DNA of 64,000 nt from Cyathus striatus (Eukaryota > Basidiomycota > Agaricomycetes > Agaricales > Nidulariaceae). The DNA lies in assembly GCA_025738555.1 (NCBI GenBank), contig JAOVFP010000003.1:5952001-6016000 (forward strand). The letters are read 5' to 3'. Shown here one piece after another: positions 54,750 through 64,000 of the stretch; positions within the stretch are counted from its first letter, which is position 1, and each line of letters starts with the position of its first letter. The notes under the pieces were generated by a model. That model saw only the letters and a program-made list of their open reading frames with translations. It was not told where the DNA came from and searched no databases. The translations under genes were made by a program, and so were the position numbers.

Positions 54750-57660
54750 ATAGTAAGTAGCCATTGAGTGATTTGAGTGACCAGAGCACCAAATTGAGCT
54801 CAGTTTTTTTGTGACATATATAGAAATATACCGTAGCTACATATATTCGAAGTTTTAACTCTAACTAGGCTCAGTGTGTAAAGATATGGTAGCAAGAAGT
54901 GGTAAAAATGTCGATGCAGCCTCAATTTGCTAATGGTTCACATGCTGTCTCAAGAGTCATCCTGCTACTCCCCCACTCTAACACCACAAGAGGCTGAAAT
55001 AAAAATACAGTTAGGTATATAAATTGGTTGTACTGATATCCTGGGTGGTAGAAATTGCTGATATGGTCCCAGTATTTGTAGATTTGGAATGCAACTGACA
55101 CATATATGGTATCTACCCACCTGCACAGGCCCGTATTTGCATGAAGCTCAAAGGCCATAAAAAAATCCTTTTACTTAGATTTTTTGGGAGGTTACAATAA
55201 ATGATTTTATCTTTAGGAATATGTACTTTGCTTATTTTATATCATTTTATTTGGTGCATAAAAGGTGCATCTTTATTTATATGCCAAATTTAGTGGTGTC
55301 AGATGCAGTCAGTTGTTTGCAATATTGAGCAAATATCGGGCTTCAAAGAAGTCAGGAAAGTACTTAATAGGTTCTGAACAACATATTCTCGCAATTTTAT
55401 GTGCAGAAAGTTCCCTGTCATTGAAATATTGTCTTATTAGTAGGACAGGATCTCGGCAGATCAGTCCAGGTGAAGCACATGCAGCCGAGTTTGCTTTGTC
55501 AGCAGCCCAAGAAGTCTTAGCTTATTGTAGCTTATAGTGCGATCAAGGGACATTCAAGTTCCTAGGCGTGGCAGGTTTCCCTGTAAACCATAATTTGGAG
55601 TCCTTGTAACAAATAAATTCATTCTGAGCTAGATACTTCACCTAAAAATCTGAAACTCTCAGAATATACAGATGAATAATATGCACACAGGTCTGCAAAA
55701 CAATTTCGGGCATAGGGCAACCTGAAAAGGTGCACACAGTTACACAAGTTGAAATGGCCACTTTCATGGTTGGCTACAGTAAAAGTGATTAAGTCATTGA
55801 CCTAACTTGATTTATCTCCATTGACGCGCTTGAAGCAGCAATACTGTACTATTACAATCAATTTGGCACCCTGGTTTGAGTGTGAAAACTTGAACTGGGT
55901 ACACTATTCAGCACCTCAACCAAGACAGTGTGACAAGGGAAATTTTTCAGCACTTTGCAATCAAAGCTGGGCTCTGTCCTTGATAATTGGTTAATAATTG
56001 ATCATGTATGAGTAGATAATATGCATTACATACTTGGTATTGTAAAGTAGATTACTGGTGAATCAGTTGATATAATTGTTCAGATTGAAACATTTAACAA
56101 AGGTGGGGATTTCAATGACAATACTTGCCTATGCATTTTATTATTTCCTCTTTTTGAAAGATACTAAGTAGTAAGTAGTTCTACACTACAAATCTCATTG
56201 TGAATTTGTAATAAGTTTAAATAAATACCATACTTTCCATCACTTGGTGATTGAGCTCCCAAAATATTTTAACAGTGAATGCACAGTAATTCTACATTGT
56301 TTCTTGCTTTGAGATAATAAAATAAGGTGGCACCTGAAATCATGAAAAATTTGGCACTTGGGCTTGTGACGATGTGACATGTGACTGATGAATTGATCAT
56401 AATAGTACAGTAGTCACTCTTCAACTTTTCAAAACCTATTTCCTTCATTGCTCCGCTAAACTCTGTTTGAATACGAGAGACAACCATATTCAAATTGTAG
56501 AAATCCTAGAGTATAATACTCAGTGTTGTGAACAATGGCTAGTATATTGAATAAATACCTAGAGTATAATACTAGGTAATTGTAAGTAAATAGTACAGTA
56601 TATACAAGTAAGAAACTCACCTCAGCATTGTGAACAACAGCTGAGGTGTACTAGCTAAAGTACATGGTATATATATGTTACAAGTCCTTCACTCCAGGAT
56701 AAAGAAGTAAGCTACATAAGAGGGAAAGTATGTGCCACAGAGCACATTGTGCAACACAGTAGCAGTATAAGACAATTAAGTATTAGTACAGAAACAAGGG
56801 TGGCATAGTGAAACATAAAGAATACAATATGTACAATATATTACCTTGCCATGCAATGAGTGTATGACCTTGGTGGCTGCTGAATGAATACAAGTGGGCA
56901 TGGTCTAATGGAAAGTGGGGCAGAGCAGATTGGACTTGGAGGCATTTGATAATCCAATACAAATGTCTCAATGATCCCCACTTGTGCCACTATATGTTTC
57001 ATGTATGTCTTCCATTTTATTCTATGCTGCCTAACTATGCCTTTTATGTACTACATATTTTGTATTTAAATTTGTACATTACATCATTTACCATGTGCAT
57101 TTACCCTCACAATATATGCTATCACCTGAATTTATTATGTCATGAAAGTCCAATTTATCTTGGAAGGCATTAAGCCTTTAACATCAGAGTAATGCAACAT
57201 AAGGTAATTATAAGATACTACTGAAGATATTACCACATGTACACAAGGCACTGTAAGGTATGGGAGGTCCCATAAGAACACTCTAAGATCAAGGCACCAT
57301 TGCAAAGCAGTGGTAATATTACTTTAGTCTTGTATTCTATTGCAATATGTCTATGGTATAAATATTACATGAGTGCATTTATTGACTCCCAGGCGGCCCC
57401 TAAATATATTGGTGGCTTCAGTTTACTTGGCTTTCATATCATTATCCAGGAAATAAATAAGTTTTAGAAGGTTGAAAAATAACTCCATTACTATGATGGT
57501 TATCTTTTATAAGGTTTGTGACATGGATAAACATTACGAAGTGTTGAATCCTATTTATAAGTAGAACTAGACAGAACTGTGGATAAGTCTAGTTCAACTG
57601 GACACAGCTCAGAACTTAGAGCCAAGGTAGTCCAAGATCTGGCTGAGCACTGACTAAAGC
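54750..57660. other. AT-rich, CpG-poor insertion inside the copia remnant
   Basis: About 2.9 kb with no recognisable coding sequence on either strand; short frames (54922-55158, 55265-55537, 56269-56493) have no family signature. Together with 57664-58740 it separates the two halves of the copia reverse transcriptase. It is therefore inserted or rearranged transposon DNA. Confidence 0.45.
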
Positions 57661-57663
57661 AGC

Positions 57664-58273
57664 TGTCACATCCTGTTCTATTCCACTAGGGACAAGAACC
57701 TTGGAGTAGATAGTCTAATAGCAGAGTAACTTGTACAACATTAGTAGGGTGTGTGGAGATAGTGAACAAGTACGGGAGTAGTGGAATGTTGGCTTCAACT
57801 TGTGTGTTGTGCCTCTTGGACTTCCAGTTCCGTATTTAGAACAAAGTGGAGTAAGTGGCAAAATGGCGGAGTTGGCTCAAGGCCCAAGTGGGAGAAGGGT
57901 GTAAATGTAGTTGATTTGAAACTAAAGTATGTCTACATTACAGGAGTAGTTTATATAGTAAACTACTTTGTCCGAATGTGTATGGAGTAATGCCCATGGG
58001 TATGTGGCATCCTAGGGTTAAGTAAACTCCATGAAATGTAGAACATGGTAAACTAGTAGTACGCCTCTAGATTATAGTCATAGGAGAAATGGCTGTGGCC
58101 AGAGAATGAGGTAGTAATATTAAAGGGAAGGAACAAGTAAACAGTTACAAGTAAACATTAGTAAGGAAGAGTTTGATATATAACAAGTATACATAGTCTG
58201 GAGGAAACGTACTAAAAGCGGAGTAAACCCGGAGTTGACTCCAATGGTACAGAGATTGTCATGGATATGACAG
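57664..58273 (+). mobile_element. Solo LTR, family X (610 bp)
   Basis: Starts TGTCACATCC and ends GATATGACA, a TG...CA LTR with short inverted termini TGTCA/TGACA. A perfect 5-bp target duplication GCAGC flanks it (57659-57663 and 58274-58278). Two more copies of the same LTR occur at 61804-63026. No internal region is adjacent, so it is a solo LTR left by recombination. Confidence 0.9.
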
Positions 58274-58743
58274 CAGCTGTCTGAGATGTATAAAAGGGCA
58301 ATGCAGGTAAGAGCTTCATTTTCATTAAGGCTTCAAGAGCTGGCTTAAGATTTTTAGATAAGTAACATAACTTAAAGGTAAGTGTTCAGTTAATTTGGTA
58401 AGTACTGTTAGTTCTCGGTGTCATTGTACTAACATATGTTAAGTACTTATTATACCTACTACTACATAGATAGTAGTTCTTGTTGCAATGCATGTATATT
58501 AGATGAAGACATCATATGTTCACGTTAATTCTCAGCGATAAACTACACATATATCATCAAATTTATTTTATTTTTTGGAACAATATTACACAGGGTTATA
58601 AGCCATTGTATGATGTGGATTTCGTTGTAAGATTCAGTAGTAAGCTTTACAAGTCATTGCATTTGTTACGGGGCATTATAGGCCACTCAGCAAGTCTCTC
58701 AATGATATCTAAGATTTCGTCCTCTTGGGGGGCACCAAATGCC

Positions 58744-59757
58744 TTAAGGCATTAAAGTGCACTGTAATGTGTTGTGTGGCAAACTAGGTTTTCGTGACAT
58801 AGAGCCTTCAACAAACTCTTTGTTCCATGTGTTCCTGGCTTGCTTTAATCCATACAGGGCTTTCTTTAATTTGCAAACTTGGCCAGTTCCATCTTCAAAT
58901 CCTGTGGGTTGTCTCATATACAAACTCCTCTGTGATGTGTCCATTCAGGTAAACTGATTTCACATCCATCTGTGTCATTTCCCAATTTTCAATTGCTGAC
59001 ATTGCTAATAGTGCTCTTAATGATTCAAATCACATAACTGGTGCAAATGTTCCAGTCTCACTGAAGTCTTCACCTGGTTTCTGGCTAAAACCTTGGGCAA
59101 CAAGTCTGGCTTTATACTTCACTGGTGTCTCTGGATCTTTGTCTTTTCTAGTGAAAACCCATCTGTTTCCAATTGCTTTTATACCTGTTGGTAAGTCTAC
59201 AAGTTCCCATGTACCTATTTCTTCTAACTGGCTTAGTTCTGAGTTGATTGCCTCTTGCCATTCATGTTTCTCAGTACTGCTTAGTGCTTCTTCCACAGAT
59301 TTCGGAGTTTTGACACCTAGGCCTTCATTTAACATCCCAGAATGCAATTTATCAAGTATTTCTTCAAACAAATGATCCCTGGTGCTAAATGCAAGATTGG
59401 TAGGTTGTTTTTGTGTCAATTTTGTGGCTAACAATGTTATCTGTTGAGAAACATCTTTGGGATCATTTTCTGGTCTAAATCTTCAAGCAGGTTTTTGTGC
59501 ATCTGGATTATCAAGCTTCTTGTAATCTATGTTTTTCTTAGGTTGTAGATTTCATTTTCCTGGCTGTGAAGAGGATAATTCTGGTGTGTTCTCTTCACTT
59601 TCTGAGTCTTGTTCTTGTTCTGACAGAGTTTCTGCACTTTTCAAGCTGGAATCTTGTTCTGGCTCCCCCTCAGCTCATAGACTCAGTTGTGTGGCCTTAA
59701 TTTCAAGTTCCAAAGGTTCATTGTTCTCATTAAATGCTAGCATTAGCAAGTACTGAT
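58744..59757 (-). pseudogene. Ty1/copia polyprotein remnant, 5' RT part
   Basis: Minus strand, 59434-59030: VKTPKSVEEALSSTEKHEW, QEAINSELSQLEEIGTWELV, GNRWVFTRKDKD and YKARLVAQGFSQKPGEDF, the start of the copia reverse transcriptase. 58944-58744 carries VCKLKKALYGLKQARNTWNK. The linker upstream to 59757 is Glu/Ser-rich with stops. Integrase and gag are missing, so the element is truncated at about 59757. The RT then resumes at 54747 after a 4 kb interruption. Confidence 0.88.
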
Positions 59758-59960
59758 TATACTACACAGTGCTACAGTAGTGCTACAGAGCATTGTATAA
59801 TGCCATAGCACCATAACAAAGGTGTTCATTTATGTAGTACTACAGAGTTATCACTACATGCTATCAAGCACTACAGAGACATGGTAGCATGCTATGGAGT
59901 ACTATACAACACTGTGGAGGCTTGGCAGTATGCTATGGAAGCTTTAGAATATCCAGGATT
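59755..59960. repeat. Degenerate CTACAGAG/GCTATGG short repeats
   Basis: The motif (A/G)CTACAGAG or TACTACAGAG recurs about five times between 59770 and 59880. GCTATGGA(G/A) and AGTACTA variants continue to about 59960. It marks the truncation edge of the copia remnant. Confidence 0.5.
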
Positions 59961-61803
59961 ACAGCAGGTCCTGTAGGATTTCCTTCATCAGGAAGAACCC
60001 AAAGTTCTAATTATGTCTCATGGAGGTGAATTTATGATAATAGGGATAATGGGTATCATGTATGTATAACTGTACCATATTCTTCATCTTGTATTTTGGT
60101 TAGGCCAAGATTAGGCATAATTATACATACTGTATCTCTAGCTTAGAACTCAGGTAATGGTACTTTAATACAAAACATTTTTTCAAAGTAAATACATAGT
60201 ATGTACAACAGCTAGGTTAAAATCTGATACAAATGTTTGTCTGTGAAGCTATTTACAAAAAAGTAGTTACATTTGTCCAAAACATTGCTGCTAAGCCAAT
60301 TATTTGGGGCTGAAGGGCCAAATATTGGGAAGAGATGAACACTGCACTGAATCTTTTCAACAGGGATAATTTGACATGAAGATGGATTACCACTCTCATC
60401 TTGAAGCTTTGATATCTTATACATAAGATGTTTTGCATCAGGCAACCTTGGAAATTTACTATACCACTCAACATATGCCAAGTGTTGAGGTACATTCACA
60501 GGATCCCTGAATATAATATCCTGTACCCTAGGTGAAATGGAAAATACTACTCAGATATGTCCTACTTGGTTGCCTATACATTTAACCAAATTAGAGTGAA
60601 TGGAAGGCTAGTTGTAAGTTGAAATATTCACCTTCAATTCCTGTTATTCCAGTGTTTGTTTCATTAATAAGAGCTGTATCAAAATGGCCAGGAGTTCCAT
60701 GCCTTCCATTATGAGATCCAGGATGCATATGTATAGAATCTGCAGTTGATATTTTTTCAGTAAATGGATCTTGTTGTAAAAACTTAATACAGTGCCACAT
60801 ATGAAAGTTGTTAAGTGGCATATGAATACCCCATATGGCATGCTCAATTTCTGCATCATGTGAAAGACCAGGGTTTTTTTCAATTGCTACAAATTGTGCA
60901 AGAGCCTCTCTGAAGTATGTTGCACCATATTTATGAGTCAAGTCTTGAAGTGAAACCTTTCTTGCTGAGGGAAACTTTGAAAGGTGCATAGTATGATGAA
61001 GTTCAAGTCCAGGAGGTGACCATACTTTCTGTTCTGGTTGTGGTTTTCCAGCCTGCCACCATAAAATGTATTGCTCATGTTGATTTACTTTCTCTTTCTG
61101 CTCCAACCATACTGTCATTTGTAGAAATTCATTCTTATGGTTTGTTGCCTTGTATGCCTCCTTTGCAAAATCAATGTGTAATCTTTCTGTGTACTCTGTA
61201 TTGAAATTGTCAGTTGTGCCAAATAGTTTTATTTTTTTAACATAATGAATTGCAAAGTGAAGTTTAGGAAGATTGAAGTGATCCCTTATACCTAAATCAA
61301 CAAATATCTTTTTGTTTTCATGAAATCGCTGGAGTGATTCTTCCAGTATTACAAGAGTTTCATCTGTGTGTACTGGATATTGAGCAAGATAAAGGAAATC
61401 TAAAAGGGCCCAAACACTGCAAATAAGCCATACAGAAGACATTCCATTTGGAAGAGGAATGTCAATAATCAAACCCAAAAGAATCTGAGCCATTTGATGG
61501 TGTTCCTGCCCAGTAACATGAGACAAGCTACTAATTCCTTTCATAAATAGACAAATATTATGATTTGGAGGAAGTCGGTGACATTGAGTATCAATTTCAA
61601 CAGCACCAAATGCACTTACTACCCAGGAAATAAGATGTTTTATAATACCCTGATAAAGTTGATGAAGTATGTCAGGTGTGATGGATTGGTAAATATTGAC
61701 ATATGGAAGATCCTTCCAAAAAGGTTTAATAACTGGCTTAATTCGCACATTTTTGCATGTCTGCAAAAATGCATCTTCATTGGTATCAAATGATTCAAGT
61801 GCT

Positions 61804-63026
61804 TGTCATATCCATGACAATCCCTGTACCATTGGAGTCAACTCCAGGTTTACTCCGCTTTTAGTATGTTTCCTCCGGACTGTCATGTCCTGTTCTTTTC
61901 CACTAGGGACAAGAACCTCGGAGTAGATAGTCTAATAGTGGAGTAACTTGTACAACATTAGTAGGGTGTGTGGAGATGATGAACAAGTACGGGAGTAGTG
62001 GAACATTGGCTTCAACTTGTGTGTTGCACCCCTTGGACTTCCAGTTCTGTATTTAGAACAAAGCGGAGTAAGTGGCAAAATAGCAGAGTTGGCTCAAGGC
62101 CCAAGTGGGAGAAGGGTGTAAATGTAGTTGATTTGAAACTAAAGTATATCTACATTACAGGAGTAGTTTATATAGTAAACTACTTTGTCCAAATGTGTAC
62201 GGAGTAATGCCCATGGGTATGTGGCATCCTAGGGTTAAGTAAACTCCATGAAATGTAGAACATGGTAAACTAGTAGTACACCTCTAGATTATAGTCATAG
62301 GAGAAATGGCCGCGGCCGGAGAATGAGGTAGTAATATTAAAGGGAAGGAACAAGTAAACAGATACAAGTAAACATTAGTAAGAAAGAGTTCGATATATAA
62401 CAAGTATACATAGTCTGGAGGAAATGTACTAAAAGCAGAGTAAACCCAGAGTTGACTCCAATGGTACAAGGATTGTCACGGATATGACACAGACTATGTA
62501 TACTTGTTATATATCAAACTCTTCCTTACTAATGTTTACTTGTATCTGTTTACTTGTTCCTTCCCTTTAATATTACTACCTCATTCTCCGGCCGCGGCCA
62601 TTTCTCCTATGACTATAATCTAGAGGTGTACTACTAGTTTACCATGTTCTACATTTCATGGAGTTTACTTAACCCTAGGATGCCACATACCCATGGGCAT
62701 TACTCCGTACACATTCGGACAAAGTAGTTTACTATATAAACTACTCCTGTAATGTAGATATACTTTAGTTTCAAATCAACTACATTTACACCCTTCTCCC
62801 ACTTGGGCCTTGAGCCAACTCTGCTATTTTGCCACTTACTCCGCTTTGTTCTAAATACAGAACTGGAAGTCCAAGGGGTGCAACACACAAGTTGAAGCCA
62901 ATGTTCCACTACTCCCGTACTTGTTCATCATCTCCACACACCCTACTAATGTTGTACAAGTTACTCCACTATTAGACTATCTACTCCGAGGTTCTTGTCC
63001 CTAGTGGAAAAGAATGGGACGTGACA
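61804..63026 (-). mobile_element. LTR family X in minus orientation, interrupted by a second copy
   Basis: Outer copy: 61804-61880 plus 62490-63026, which rejoins to 609 bases once the inner 5-bp duplication is removed. Its ends are TGTCATATCC and GACGTGACA. A perfect 5-bp duplication GTGCT flanks it (61799-61803 and 63027-63031). It lies inside the transposase reading frame, between codons reading ITAL and LESFD. Confidence 0.9.
61881..62489 (+). mobile_element. Solo LTR family X nested in the outer LTR
   Basis: 609 bases, starting TGTCATGTCC and ending GATATGACA, on the plus strand. It is inserted into the minus-oriented copy at a CCAGAC site. The 5-bp duplications are CGGAC (61876-61880) and CAGAC (62490-62494), differing at one base. 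It creates a long palindrome with the flanking outer LTR. Confidence 0.9.
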
Positions 63027-63257
63027 GTGCTGTGATAACTGCATCAAGATCTCTAACTGATGTGGGGACACTATGATTATATGATCCTAGTTCCTTGTTT
63101 TGTGTAGAACAATCAGCACAATCCATAGTGTAAACACATACTGTAAGTACTTGCTCTGGATAGTCCCCAATGAATGTTGCAAACAATGGATGTGTATGAT
63201 ATTGATGTCCATATGCAGTTGACATTCCCACACCTTGTTCACCATATCTTTCAAGTG

Positions 63258-63560
63258 TTGAGATTATCTTATCTCGACAAAGCGGATCTTAGCGGATCTT
63301 ATCTAATCATGGAACTCTGTAGCTTATACTAGAACCTTCTAGTATGTTTATTCTTAGGTAGATGTAATTATAGTAGCACTATATATGGTACTGCTGTACT
63401 CAACAGCATAACAGCTTAACAGCATCTTTTACAGCAGTAGATATTTATATACACCTCTTGTACAGTATATAAACCCCCAGTTTTACTGGATAACAATAAG
63501 AAAGTTTCTACTCTTCTTACAATCACTCCAAGCCTCTATCTACACACTCTACCTCTCAGG
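63258..63560. mobile_element. Probable short LTR or MITE insertion in the transposase
   Basis: About 300 bases with no transposase coding interrupt the Plavaka frame. It starts TGTTGAGATTATC (copia LTR-like) and contains a TATATAAACC promoter-like box near 63466, then a pyrimidine-rich end (CTACCTCTCA). The exact right end and the target duplication are uncertain (CCTGA/CTTGA is possible on the minus strand). Confidence 0.5.
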
Positions 63561-64000
63561 TGAGCCTGTACCCAGATCAGCAACTGTCCTGTGCAGAGTC
63601 CTTGCTGTTTCTACATCAAGGGGTTTCAAAATCTTCCCCATGCATGCATGATACAGATTTGCAAGCATATGGTGCCGAGATGCTTTATTAGTTACATTCT
63701 CAAGATGGGTTGTTGGAAGATATCCAAGAAGAACATAAGCATGTGCAGAAGGCTTACATCATATTTCCTTTGGTATATTTCCAATAAATAGATATACTGG
63801 ATATGCTGGCTTATTTCAGAACAATGTCGATTGTGTTTTGTCAGTTGATATGATGATAGGAACAATGGTAGCACCAGGAGCATGTTGTTCAAGAGCCTTC
63901 TAAATACATTATGTGATATTAGTATTTATTGTATATTAAAGTAAGATGATAATGATTACCTGAGTTTTCCACCAAGGGTGCACATGGATTTTAAAAAAGA

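Larger units (their letters stand above)
60212..64000 (-). pseudogene. Plavaka (CACTA-like) transposase, split by LTR insertions
   Basis: Minus strand, running off the window end. From about 63900 down: VPIIISTDKTQ, KPAYPVYLSIGNIPKE, AYVLLGYLPTTHLENVTNKA and NLYHACMGKILKPL. After an approximately 0.3 kb insertion come HPLFATFIGDYPEQVLTVCV and DCADC. After the nested LTRs come SITPDILHQLYQGIIKHLIS, RLPPNHNICLFMKGISSLS, RDHFNLPKLHFAIHYVKK and TTDNFNTEYTERLHIDFAKE. A last exon (60499-60212) gives LAYVEWYSKFP and FFVNSFTDKH. These are the conserved blocks of Plavaka transposases common in Agaricomycetes. Reading frame is otherwise largely open, so inactivation is recent and mostly due to insertions. 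Confidence 0.85.

Noticed and set aside
62000..62910. Apparent 69-residue proteins MEHWLQLVCC... repeated at 57781, 61998 and 62700
   Set aside because: All three are the same short frame inside LTR family X; it lies in non-coding LTR sequence and is explained by repeat copies.
1..64000. CRISPR arrays, operons or bacterial-type elements
   Set aside because: The intron-rich gene structure, tRNA form and protein families are eukaryotic; the only regular tandem array (7845-8200) is coding.

Overview
This 64 kb window is nuclear DNA of a filamentous basidiomycete, most likely a mushroom-forming Agaricomycete. Genes are dense and cut by many short GT-AG introns (about 47-60 bases). The gene content also fits: fused pyrimidine CPSase/ATCase, Nop9, Emg1, Sco1 and eL18, a Pleurotus-type I9 protease inhibitor, two fungal 7-TM proteins (one DUF6533), an F-box protein with a zinc-finger-like tail, a Plavaka (CACTA-like) transposase and Ty1/copia remnants. 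Species cannot be named from sequence alone. All gene models were spliced by hand from reading-frame continuity and intron consensus; no search was run.

Layout. 1-5.3 kb: 5' half of the URA2-type gene (minus), a divergent membrane protein, a short MITE and a small orphan gene. 6.5-13.8 kb: an accessory island bounded by inverted-repeat elements. It holds a secreted precursor with eleven copies of an 11-residue unit (minus), a 7-TM protein, a UstYa/DUF3328 oxidase and a RidA-like imine/enamine deaminase. This combination looks like a fungal RiPP (dikaritin/epichloecyclin-like) locus and is the main finding. 13.9-18.1 kb: a Cdc4-like WD40 propeller without its F-box, its decayed tandem duplicate, and a coiled-coil orphan. 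18.9-28.3 kb: aldo-keto reductase, a large protein with a deaminase-like fold, an I9 inhibitor, eL18 and a Tra2-like splicing factor. 28.3-33.2 kb: gene-poor, with degenerate tandem repeats. 33.2-45.2 kb: housekeeping block with F-box protein, NOP9, SCO1, a phosphotransferase-like kinase, tRNA-Leu(CAG) and EMG1. 45.2-49.0 kb: a messy segmental duplication with a pseudogene copy of a DUF6533 7-TM gene, UGGT fragments, and the better-preserved copy. 49.4-52.9 kb: a second aldo-keto reductase and an F-box protein. 53-64 kb: CpG-poor transposon graveyard with a broken copia element, a Plavaka transposase split by LTR insertions, and a solo LTR nested inside an inverted copy of the same LTR.

How genes may work together. 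In the island, the precursor would enter the secretory pathway and be cut at its repeats. The membrane-anchored UstYa protein could oxidatively cyclise the released peptides, and RidA could remove reactive imine/enamine by-products. The role of the 7-TM protein is unknown. The remaining genes are mostly unrelated housekeeping functions: pyrimidine synthesis, ribosome biogenesis through NOP9 and EMG1 with eL18, and cytochrome oxidase assembly through SCO1.
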